Below are positions 7,813 through 14,126 of a DNA stretch of 14,126 bases, one piece after another. The notes beneath the pieces were generated by a model that was given only the letters and a program-made list of their open reading frames with translations, was not told the DNA's origin and searched no databases. Source of the stretch: Actinomycetes bacterium (lineage in GTDB: Bacteria > Actinomycetota > Acidimicrobiia > Acidimicrobiales > Acidimicrobiaceae); NCBI GenBank assembly GCA_021792075.1, contig JAJYVK010000010.1, forward strand, positions 1 through 14,126, read 5' to 3'. Positions within the stretch are counted from its first letter, which is position 1; each line of letters begins with the position of its first letter. The translations under genes were made by a program, and so were the position numbers.

Positions 7813-9192
7813 ATGCAAGGGGCTGAGGGGCTGTTCGAGCCCATGTTCATCTCTGATGAGATGGCGCCGGTGACGTCGGCTCAAAATTGGGTTCAAAAGA
7901 TGGTCGAGTTCGAAGGTGCTCTGGCCACAGCCCAGGGAGAGCTTGGGTTGATTCCAATTGATGCCGCAAAGGAGATCGCCGCACTGGCTGTCTCTCACAA
8001 TCTCGACCCTACTGAACTGGGTGTCAAGGCTCGAGCGAGTGCAACGCCTGTAATTGCTCTGGTCAAAGGCCTTGGCGACCGGCTCTCAGATGCCTCACGC
8101 CCTTGGATCCACTATGGAGCCACCAGTCAAGATGTCCTCGATACGGCGACAATGATGGTTGCCAAGGAGGCTCTTCAGCTTATCTTTGGGGAGTTGTTGA
8201 GCATTGGTTCTTCTCTGGCGTCAATCGGCGCGAGGCATCGGAACACCCCGATGGTTGCACGTACCTTGTTTCAGCATGCACTGCCAACCACTTTTGGTCT
8301 CAAGGCCGCTAATTGGCTTGAAGGCGTTGTTTCGGCTGGGGTTTCGCTAGAAAGGTTTTATTGGGAAGAGTTGGCGATACAGTTCGGCGGAGCGGGGGGA
8401 ACGCTGGCCGCGCTTGGAGACTCAGGCGTGGAGGTCGGCAGAAGGGTTGCCGCGATCGTGGGACTTTCTTTTCCGGGGCTGCCGTGGCATGCCCAACGGG
8501 CACGGATCGCCCAACTGGGTGGATCCTTGTCCCTAGTTATCGGCTCTCTTGCAAAGATGTCCTTCGACATAGCCTTAGCTGGTCAAGCGGAGGTAGGGGA
8601 ACTTTCCGAGGAGCAGGGTGTCGGAGGGGGTTCATCTGCCCTACCTCAGAAGGTAAATCCAGTCGGGCCAATAGTGGTGAATGCTTGTTTTAGGAGAATG
8701 CAGGGGCTTCTCCCGGTTCTCTATGGATGCATGCTCGCGGAGAACGAGCGAGGAGCGGGAGAATGGCCGGCGGAATGGGAGACGATTCGCGACCTTTTGA
8801 ACATTACCGCTACGAGCGCGCAGCGCTCGGCAATGACTTTGGCAAACCTTGTCATTGATGAAGGCAAAATGCTTGACAATCTGAAACTGAGCCGCGGCAA
8901 CGTGATGTCAGAGAGGGTGCTTACGAAACTGAGTATGAAATTGGGAAGGATTGCTGCTTATGATCTTGTGCGAGAGGCCGCCAATCGCAGCACCCTAAAC
9001 CAAAGCACTTTGCACGAGGAACTGACAAAGCTTGAGGCATTTCGTGACAGTTTCAGTGCAGATGAGGCACTTGAACTTTTTGATCCGCTCACCTATCTGG
9101 GTTCGGCACAGACTTTCATAAACAACGCGCTTGAAAGATGGCAGGTTGCACTGCCTGGTTGGAGGCGAATCGCCATGGACGAAAAGGCTTGA
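7813..9192 (+). CDS. pcaB: 3-carboxy-cis,cis-muconate cycloisomerase
   Basis: The 459-residue protein belongs to the fumarase/aspartase/adenylosuccinate lyase superfamily. The hallmark loop GGSSALPQKVNP is at ~272-283 and the conserved HYGATSQDVLDT block at 100-111. It converts 3-carboxymuconate to 4-carboxymuconolactone. The frame is open upstream into pcaG, but family alignment favours a start just before LFEPMFISDEM. ATG 7813 is preceded by a G6 run about 12 nt away, a somewhat long spacing, so the exact start is less sure than the gene. The stop shares one base with the pcaL start (TGATG). It has the usual size and no visible defect. Confidence 0.92.
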   Translation: MQGAEGLFEPMFISDEMAPVTSAQNWVQKMVEFEGALATAQGELGLIPIDAAKEIAALAVSHNLDPTELGVKARASATPVIALVKGLGDRLSDASRPWIHYGATSQDVLDTATMMVAKEALQLIFGELLSIGSSLASIGARHRNTPMVARTLFQHALPTTFGLKAANWLEGVVSAGVSLERFYWEELAIQFGGAGGTLAALGDSGVEVGRRVAAIVGLSFPGLPWHAQRARIAQLGGSLSLVIGSLAKMSFDIALAGQAEVGELSEEQGVGGGSSALPQKVNPVGPIVVNACFRRMQGLLPVLYGCMLAENERGAGEWPAEWETIRDLLNITATSAQRSAMTLANLVIDEGKMLDNLKLSRGNVMSERVLTKLSMKLGRIAAYDLVREAANRSTLNQSTLHEELTKLEAFRDSFSADEALELFDPLTYLGSAQTFINNALERWQVALPGWRRIAMDEKA

Positions 9193-10358
9193 TGGGACCG
9201 ATACAAATGGAATCAAAAAATCTAAATGTCAACGGAGTAAATTTCCGTGTGCGCATAGATGGACCTGAGGGCTCCCCGTGGTTGCTGATGCTCAACTCGC
9301 TTTCTACTACCTATGAGATGTGGGACGAGCAGATCCCAAGCCTCACAGGGCATTTTCGCGTGCTTCGATACGATCAGAGGGGCCATGGTGGGACAGATAC
9401 TCCCGATGGACCATACTCTATAGATGACCTAGGCAGGGATGTACTTGCGCTTTTAGATGCTGTTGGAGCAGACAAGGCGTCACTTTGTGGCCTTTCCCTT
9501 GGGGGCATGATCTCGATGTGGGTAGCGGCAAACGCACCTGAGCGTGTCGACAAGTTGGCGATTGCGTGCACCTCTGCAAATTTTGCGCCGCGAGAGTTTT
9601 GGGAAGATCGTGCAGCCTCAGTGCGGTCCAATGGTGTCTCCGGTCTTTATGAGAGCCTGTTAGAACGTTGGTTTACTTCCGAGATCGACTCGAGAAACCC
9701 TTGGGCAAAGGGGCTCATCAAGTCAATGCTGAACTCCTGTGATCCCGAGGGATATGCCCTTATATGCGAGGCTCTTGGTAGGGCGGACATTCGTGGAGAA
9801 CTGTCGAAGATATCCGCTCCGACCCTTGTCGTAGCGGGAGCACTAGATCCAGCCTCGCCACCTTCAACCGCATTCTCTATATTTGATTCGATTCAAAGTG
9901 CGTCTTTCGTTGTGATTCCTAATGCATCACATCTTGCAAATCTCGAGCAGCCGGATCTCTTCATCGATGCCATAATCGAGCATCTAGTGGGCTCTTCCAA
10001 GAGCCGAGGGATGAGGGTCAGGACGGAGGTCTTGGGGAGCCGGCATGTCGCAGAGGCCAATGCGAGAAAGACCGAGTTCACCGCTCCGTTTCAGGATTTC
10101 ATATCTCGATATGCCTGGGGAGAGATATGGACGAGACCAGGCCTTGACCGTCGGTCGAAGAGCATCGTGACATTGGCGATTCTCGTTTCGCTAGGACACC
10201 TCAACGAGCTCTCGTTTCACATCCCTGCTGCACTTCGAAACGGTCTGACTCGTGAGGAGATAATGGAGGTATTGATTCAGTGTGGCGTCTACGCGGGAGT
10301 ACCTGCAGCAAATTCCGCGTTCGCAAAGGCAAACGAGATACTTGAATCGCTTGATTAG
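9192..10358 (+). CDS. pcaL: Fused 3-oxoadipate enol-lactone hydrolase / 4-carboxymuconolactone decarboxylase
   Basis: The 388-residue protein has two domains. Residues ~8-268 are an alpha/beta hydrolase with nucleophile Ser102 in CGLSLGGM and likely Asp219 and His247 completing the triad; this is PcaD, which opens the enol-lactone to 3-oxoadipate. Residues ~274-388 are a PcaC-type carboxymuconolactone decarboxylase, with RHVAEANARK near its start and a GVYAGVPAAN segment near 365-374. The fusion is known in actinobacteria as PcaL and joins two successive steps. ATG 9192 follows AAAAGG closely and overlaps the pcaB stop by one base; ATG 9207 is an alternative five codons later. The next gene starts 29 bp after the stop. 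Confidence 0.93.
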   Translation: MGPIQMESKNLNVNGVNFRVRIDGPEGSPWLLMLNSLSTTYEMWDEQIPSLTGHFRVLRYDQRGHGGTDTPDGPYSIDDLGRDVLALLDAVGADKASLCGLSLGGMISMWVAANAPERVDKLAIACTSANFAPREFWEDRAASVRSNGVSGLYESLLERWFTSEIDSRNPWAKGLIKSMLNSCDPEGYALICEALGRADIRGELSKISAPTLVVAGALDPASPPSTAFSIFDSIQSASFVVIPNASHLANLEQPDLFIDAIIEHLVGSSKSRGMRVRTEVLGSRHVAEANARKTEFTAPFQDFISRYAWGEIWTRPGLDRRSKSIVTLAILVSLGHLNELSFHIPAALRNGLTREEIMEVLIQCGVYAGVPAANSAFAKANEILESLD

Positions 10359-10387
10359 CAAGCAAGTCAAATAGGAGGTCATGTCAG

Positions 10388-11137
10388 ATGAGTCCCGAAA
10401 CAAAGCAGTTGGAGTATTATTCGGAGCGGGAAAAGATCGCTCTGGCCTGTCGCATAATGGCGATGGAAGGGATCGTCGAAGCCACGCTGGGCCACATTTC
10501 ATTGCGAGTCGGTGAGGATCTCATGCTCATTCGAAGTCGCGGGCCGCAGGATGCCGGGCTGTTCTTCGCGACTCCAGAAGAGATCTGTCTTTTCGATTTC
10601 TCTGGCAATCCTAAAGAGGCAGACCGCGGATTTACCAAGCCGGTCGAGTTGGCACTCCATGGAGAGACTCTGAGAAAGCGGCCCGAGGTCAACGCCGTTC
10701 TGCATGCCCATCCGCCGGCCGTGCTCGTATCGGCACTTTCCAATCTCGAACTCATTCCCTGCTTTGGAGCATTCAACATTCCAGCAGCTCAGCTTGCTGC
10801 AAGCGGCATACCTGTGTTTCCACGTTCGGTCCTGATCTCCACTCCTGAGCTCGCGCTTGACATGCTCGACTCACTCGGGGATCACAAGGCCTGCGTGCTC
10901 AGAGGACACGGAATCACCGTCGTGGGCGAGACCGTTGAACAGGCCTTGGTACGTGCGCTGAATCTAAACATCATTGCAAAGATTACTTTGGAGGTCGCTC
11001 AGGCTGGCGGTAAGACCGAGCCCGTCCCCCAGCAGGACTTGGATCTTCTTCCCGATTTGGGAGAAAGTTTCAACGATCTTGGCGGCTGGCGCTACTACCT
11101 GGCAAAGCTTCGCAGGGCCGGATTCGACAAGTGGTAG
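10388..11137 (+). CDS. Class II aldolase/adducin-family protein, possible aromatic-acid decarboxylase (copy 1)
   Basis: The 249-residue protein has the class II aldolase/adducin fold motifs. Candidate metal ligands by analogy with L-fuculose-1-phosphate aldolase are Glu87, His106 and His108 (HAHPPAV) and His174 (RGHGITVVG). The family includes sugar-phosphate aldolases but also decarboxylases such as 3,4-dihydroxyphthalate decarboxylase and the p-cumate-pathway ring-fission-acid decarboxylase. Its place behind pcaL favours a role in aromatic breakdown, perhaps making protocatechuate; this is inference. The strong ribosome-binding site GGAGGT at 10374-10379 fixes the start: it is 8 nt before ATG 10388 but only 1 nt from the out-of-frame ATG 10381. 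The next gene encodes a close paralogue. Confidence 0.8.
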   Translation: MSPETKQLEYYSEREKIALACRIMAMEGIVEATLGHISLRVGEDLMLIRSRGPQDAGLFFATPEEICLFDFSGNPKEADRGFTKPVELALHGETLRKRPEVNAVLHAHPPAVLVSALSNLELIPCFGAFNIPAAQLAASGIPVFPRSVLISTPELALDMLDSLGDHKACVLRGHGITVVGETVEQALVRALNLNIIAKITLEVAQAGGKTEPVPQQDLDLLPDLGESFNDLGGWRYYLAKLRRAGFDKW

Positions 11138-11186
11138 GTCTCAAGGGATGAGAGAAAAGTTTCGGAGAAAGCCCTCACACCAAGGA

Positions 11187-11195
11187 TTATCCACA
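11187..11195 (+). other. Single DnaA-box-like 9-mer TTATCCACA
   Basis: This is an exact match to the E. coli consensus DnaA box, in the 72-bp gap before the second aldolase-family gene. No other box, AT-rich unwinding element or replication gene is nearby, so it is probably chance or at most a minor binding site. Confidence 0.2.
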
Positions 11196-11209
11196 GAAAG
11201 GTGCTACAA

Positions 11210-11953
11210 ATGAGTTCAGATACCGAAGAGTTGAGCTATTACACCCAGAGGCAGAAAATTGCTACCGCCTGTCGAATCATGGCTATGGAAGGAATAGTTC
11301 ATGGGACCCTCGGCCACATATCCATGCGGATCAACGAGGAGTTGATGCTTATAAGAGGCCGCGGAAAGGAAGATAGCGGGCTTTTCTTCACGACTCCTGA
11401 GGAGATCTGCCTTTTTGACTTTTCTGGTGAAAGGGCAGAGAGCAGCAGAGGCTACTCCGGACCCGTGGAGCTTCCTTTGCACGGAGAGACCTTGCGCAGT
11501 CGCGGTGATGTCAACGTGGTGATCCATGCTCACCCACCAGCAGTACTGGCTGCGACCTTGGCGAATCTTGATCTGGTCCCCTGCTTCGGATCGTTCAACA
11601 TTCCCGCCAATCAGATCGCGTCGGAAGGGATTCCCATCTACCCTCGCTCGATCCTGATCTCAACAAGAGAGATCGCCGAAGAGATGTTGGCAACTATGGG
11701 AAATCACCGTGCCTGCATTCTTAAAGGTCACGGAATCACCGTCGTAGGTCACTCGATAGAATCGGCGCTCCTTAGCGCCCTTAACGTGAATACTCTGGCA
11801 CAGGTTGCCCTTGAGATTGCCAAGACCGGATCTCGAGCGACGCCAATTCCTCCTGAGGACCAGGCTTTGGTGCCCCAGCAGAGCAAGTTCAGCCCGGATG
11901 CAGGATGGAAGTTCTACCAGGCCAAGCTTAGGCGCTATGGCTTCGATGCCTAG
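11210..11953 (+). CDS. Class II aldolase/adducin-family protein, possible aromatic-acid decarboxylase (copy 2)
   Basis: The 247-residue paralogue aligns without gaps to the preceding protein through at least residue ~200. By hand count 68 of the first 100 positions are identical. The candidate metal residues Glu87, His106, His108 and His174 are all kept, so it is probably active and not a decayed copy. The shared block CRIMAMEGIV (21-30) and EEICLFDFSG (64-73) stand out. Differences lie mostly in the C-terminal 45 residues. ATG 11210 has AAAGG 8 nt upstream; a GTG at 11201 overlaps that site and is rejected. The two proteins may form a hetero-oligomer or handle related substrates. The gene ends the rightward cluster, 45 bp before the end of the convergent transporter gene. 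Confidence 0.8.
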   Translation: MSSDTEELSYYTQRQKIATACRIMAMEGIVHGTLGHISMRINEELMLIRGRGKEDSGLFFTTPEEICLFDFSGERAESSRGYSGPVELPLHGETLRSRGDVNVVIHAHPPAVLAATLANLDLVPCFGSFNIPANQIASEGIPIYPRSILISTREIAEEMLATMGNHRACILKGHGITVVGHSIESALLSALNVNTLAQVALEIAKTGSRATPIPPEDQALVPQQSKFSPDAGWKFYQAKLRRYGFDA

Positions 11954-11993
11954 AGGCCGCCGATCCCTGTGGAATTGACGATCTTCATAAGGC

Positions 11994-12015
11994 GCCGCTC
12001 AGGCAGGTGAGCGGC
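11994..12015. terminator. Hairpin between convergent genes, likely shared terminator
   Basis: GCCGCTC (11994-12000) and GAGCGGC (12009-12015) form a perfect 7-bp GC-rich stem with an 8-nt loop. On the plus strand TTCTCT follows, a weak U-rich tract, so it could end the pca/aldolase transcript. The stem overlaps the stop codon of the leftward transporter gene (11999-12001), which makes its use for that strand less certain. Confidence 0.5.
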
Positions 12016-13156
12016 TTCTCTGGAATACGCCCTTTGCAGCGAAGATGGGAAGGCCTAGCGTTCCACCCACTATTATCAGAGCAGCGGTCATACCTAGTGG
12101 ACCTAGCAACATTGCAGTGAAGAACGGGGCAACCAACAGAGCTCCGGCACGAAAGCTACCAGCTATAGCCACCGCATCTCCTTTCTGCTGGGGCGAGACG
12201 CCGTTAGCCGCCATAACCGGTCCCAGGGTTTGGAGCAGCCCTGCTCCGATGCCACCCACGGCCAGCAGCACTACACTAATCGTCACTGATTTTGCGGTAA
12301 GCCCGACTAGCGCGGTTCCTGCGGCTGCTGTAATTACTCCAACCGCAAACACCTTGATCTGTCTAAATCTACTTAGCAAGCCCATGATTCCGGCACCAGC
12401 GATGCTGGCAGCATTTGCAACGGCTACCAGAACCCCTACCAAGAAGTAGCTTTCACCTACGGATCTGAGGACAACCGGAACGTAAGAGTTCAAGATCCCA
12501 CGCCAAGAGCCGGCCGTAAGCCCTGCCCATGAGCCGATTCTGACCTCGTGCTGGCTCCAGATCTCACGTTTGACTCTCTTGCCCTCTTTGGTGAAGGGCG
12601 CTTCTTTGACTAGCATTAATGCTGGAAAGGCTGCTAATACCGCTATTATGCCGGCGACAAGGAGCGCCGTGGAGAGGGAGTATCGCGCCAGATATCCAGC
12701 CAATATAGGACCTGCCAACAAACCACCGCTGGAGAGCAAGTTGACCGCCGCCATACGTCCAACGGATGGCCCTTCTTGTCGAACCACATGGGTCGTGGCT
12801 GCGGTCCAGAAGGTGCCTCGAGCAAAGCCTTGGATCAGCTCCGAAGCCACAAATACCAACACATAAGCTGACCAGGCCACCAGCAGACCCGATACTGCCA
12901 TGGCGAGGCAGGCAGCAGAGACTAGCACCTTATCGCTCACGTGCCGCATTGCGGATGCAGATGACATCCGCGCAACCAGCTGCGTCACGGCCGAGAGGGC
13001 TGTGAGTATTCCGATGTCTGGCTTCGAATAGCCCGCCGCGAGAGCTAATAGCGGGAGCAAAACTGCTTGAATTCCCATTGAAAGCGAATACACCAAAGCA
13101 GTGAAAGAGAGGATGCTGTTGTCTCGGCTGACCGATGTGTACGTATTTCCTACCAC
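11999..13156 (-). CDS. Major facilitator superfamily transporter
   Basis: The 385-residue protein is mostly hydrophobic, with about 11-12 predicted membrane helices by eye. The first hydrophobic stretch runs from residue ~14 to ~42. A basic cytoplasmic loop near residues 185-205 (KEGKRVKREIW) splits the two halves, as in MFS proteins. No classical sugar-porter or aromatic-acid:H+ symporter signature is clear, so the substrate is unknown. Its position facing the aromatic gene cluster suggests import or export of an aromatic acid or pathway product, which is inference. The start is GTG 13156: upstream the frame reaches a stop at 13212 without an ATG, and the next in-frame Met lies inside the first helix. 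No strong ribosome-binding site precedes it. Confidence 0.85.
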   Translation of the reverse strand: MVGNTYTSVSRDNSILSFTALVYSLSMGIQAVLLPLLALAAGYSKPDIGILTALSAVTQLVARMSSASAMRHVSDKVLVSAACLAMAVSGLLVAWSAYVLVFVASELIQGFARGTFWTAATTHVVRQEGPSVGRMAAVNLLSSGGLLAGPILAGYLARYSLSTALLVAGIIAVLAAFPALMLVKEAPFTKEGKRVKREIWSQHEVRIGSWAGLTAGSWRGILNSYVPVVLRSVGESYFLVGVLVAVANAASIAGAGIMGLLSRFRQIKVFAVGVITAAAGTALVGLTAKSVTISVVLLAVGGIGAGLLQTLGPVMAANGVSPQQKGDAVAIAGSFRAGALLVAPFFTAMLLGPLGMTAALIIVGGTLGLPIFAAKGVFQRSRSPA

Positions 13157-13455
13157 TATGCTTCGTCTCTCTGCATACTCTTCTGTCTGTCCAATTCGGT
13201 TGTCTGTGTTTTAGCCAACACCTATCTCAACTTGCCCAAAAGTCCCTTGCGATTACAGCCGGTTCGACTCGGTTTTCAATCTGGCAGTCTGGCGAGCCCG
13301 GATATACAGTATTCCTTGTGATTCGTTTGTAGGGTGATCGTGCTGTCTGCGCGATAGCTCAGATCCCTTTGACGAAGATACTTGCTCTTGTAGCCAAGGG
13401 CCAACTTCGTTCCGATTGACCTTGTTTGAGGATGCCAAACATGTGTTAAAGTAAA

Positions 13456-13474
13456 GGATTCAGTTGGCGAATCC
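13456..13474. repeat. Inverted repeat GGATTC-N7-GAATCC
   Basis: Two exact 6-bp arms flank the spacer AGTTGGC, followed at once by the palindrome GTATAC. It lies 24 bp before the ATG of a possible small ORF and about 300 bp before the transporter start. It could be an operator or a chance repeat. Confidence 0.3.
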
Positions 13475-13498
13475 GTATACATGAGCAGGTGAGGTGCC

Positions 13499-13651
13499 AT
13501 GAGCCAACGCGCTTTGGCGAAAATTCCATGGACCTGCCAGCCCTTTACTGGTGTTCGATATCTCGACCTCCGTTTCTGTCAACAACTGCAACGAACTATT
13601 AGACGCCGTCGCACCGCTGCACTTTACCGATCGCTAAAACAGATCTTTTGA
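13499..13651 (+). CDS. Possible small basic protein, 50 residues
   Basis: ATG 13499 is preceded by AGGTGAGG about 4-8 nt upstream, a good ribosome-binding site, and the frame runs to TGA at 13649. The product is strongly basic, with an RRRR cluster at residues 35-38 and no membrane segment. It resembles no family I recognise. Its tail overlaps the tail of the minus-strand ORF. The signal for translation is the only support, so it may not be a gene. Confidence 0.15.
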   Translation: MSQRALAKIPWTCQPFTGVRYLDLRFCQQLQRTIRRRRTAALYRSLKQIF

Positions 13652-14017
13652 AGACACAATTAAATTCAGCACTAATACCATCCGGGAGCTGTCACCGCTT
13701 GGAAAAACCCCATCGGGAACACCGTTAGAAGTCCAGAGTGTCCTATCGGCATCGTCCCGCAAATATGCGTGGGCACATAGGGCATCCAACGGCACCGGCC
13801 CGACGCTAAATTCTTGACGTCGGCCCAACAGACCTGGGATCATGGCGACGCATGCCTCGCGAAGTTGCTGATTTTTTAAGACTTCGTTCGCTAGACAGCT
13901 TATCGTACTGCTGTCCATCTTGGAGACTGCAACCGCAACATCGTCCCCGGTTTTCATGATCACCAAGGCTAGAGAAGATCTGAAAGAGAGCGTCTCTAAA
14001 TGGCTGCGCCAAGACAT
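13634..14017 (-). CDS. Hypothetical protein, 127 residues
   Basis: The ORF opens with ATG 14017 directly after an in-frame stop and ends in front of AAAGATC near 13634. The middle part (residues ~17-75) has mixed hydrophobic and charged composition like a real globular protein, but no motif is recognised. No clear ribosome-binding site precedes the ATG. It could be a genuine orphan gene, the end of a gene broken by a frameshift near 13990 (another minus frame, 13806-14117, overlaps its beginning), or a random ORF. Confidence 0.25.
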   Translation of the reverse strand: MSWRSHLETLSFRSSLALVIMKTGDDVAVAVSKMDSSTISCLANEVLKNQQLREACVAMIPGLLGRRQEFSVGPVPLDALCAHAYLRDDADRTLWTSNGVPDGVFPSGDSSRMVLVLNLIVSSKDLF

Positions 14018-14126
14018 TCATTAACTGCCAAATTCGCAATGGACCCGCAGGCCTGTGCTTCTGGTGGCGGATCCTACTCATATTTTGTCCACTTCCGAGA
14101 TCTTCAGGGGCGATCACTTGCTGGCG

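Larger units (their letters stand above)
13157..14126. other. Right-end region without a recognisable gene
   Basis: Almost 1 kb downstream of the transporter start holds no ORF with a recognisable family. It includes the transporter's promoter region, a small hairpin at 13456-13474, and two doubtful ORFs (plus 13499-13651, minus 13634-14017) that overlap tail to tail. A GGTTCGACTC at 13261 recalls a tRNA T-arm but does not fold into one. Confidence 0.5.

Noticed and set aside
10381..10383. ATG at 10381 as start of the first aldolase-family gene
   Set aside because: It is in a different frame and only 1 nt from the GGAGGT site; ATG 10388 has correct spacing and frame.
13245..13300. GGTTCGACTC at 13261 as the T-arm of a tRNA
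   Set aside because: The bases beside the loop do not pair into a 5-bp T stem, and no acceptor stem, anticodon arm or D-arm fits at the right distances.
13345..13375. GATAGCTCAG as a tRNA D-arm start
   Set aside because: No matching G-rich D-loop, no anticodon stem and no T-arm follow within 60 nt.
1..14126. CRISPR arrays, insertion sequences, transposases or integrases
   Set aside because: No regularly spaced repeats, terminal inverted repeats with target duplications, or recombinase-like proteins were seen on either strand.

Overview
The window looks like a chromosomal segment of an actinobacterium of moderate GC content. The evidence is two gene fusions common in that phylum: a LivH-LivM-LivG transporter polypeptide and a PcaD-PcaC (PcaL) polypeptide. 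The gene order pcaI-J-H-G-B-L is also the usual actinobacterial one. The base composition, by eye in the low to middle 50s % GC, would fit an Acidimicrobiia-type organism better than Streptomyces or Mycobacterium, but this is only an inference.

Layout. Positions 1-2249 (minus) hold the first ~749 residues of a branched-chain amino acid/amide-type ABC transporter, with both permeases and the start of one ATPase in one reading frame; it runs off the left edge. Positions 2250-3252 show no convincing gene, but contain a ~40-nt stretch resembling the 3' end of bacterial 23S rRNA. Positions 3253-4467 (minus) encode a thiolase, probably PcaF. A 386-bp divergent regulatory region follows, with two perfect inverted repeats and a candidate promoter. 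Positions 4854-10358 (plus) form a tight operon pcaI-pcaJ-pcaH-pcaG-pcaB-pcaL. Two tandem class II aldolase/adducin-family genes, similar over their whole length (10388-11953), continue on the same strand. A convergent MFS transporter (11999-13156, minus) ends at a shared hairpin. The right ~970 bp hold only doubtful small ORFs.

How the genes work together. Protocatechuate 3,4-dioxygenase (PcaHG) opens the ring of protocatechuate. PcaB cycloisomerises the 3-carboxymuconate. The PcaL hydrolase/decarboxylase yields 3-oxoadipate. PcaIJ adds CoA from succinyl-CoA, and the divergent thiolase cleaves 3-oxoadipyl-CoA to succinyl-CoA and acetyl-CoA. The whole protocatechuate branch of the beta-ketoadipate pathway is therefore present in about 7 kb. 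The two class II aldolase-family proteins are not part of the standard pathway. Some members of this family decarboxylate dihydroxyphthalate or similar aromatic or ring-cleavage acids, so they could feed an extra substrate into protocatechuate; this is inference. The MFS protein, and possibly the Liv-type transporter, could import the aromatic acid. No transcriptional regulator (IclR, LysR or MarR type) is visible in the window.
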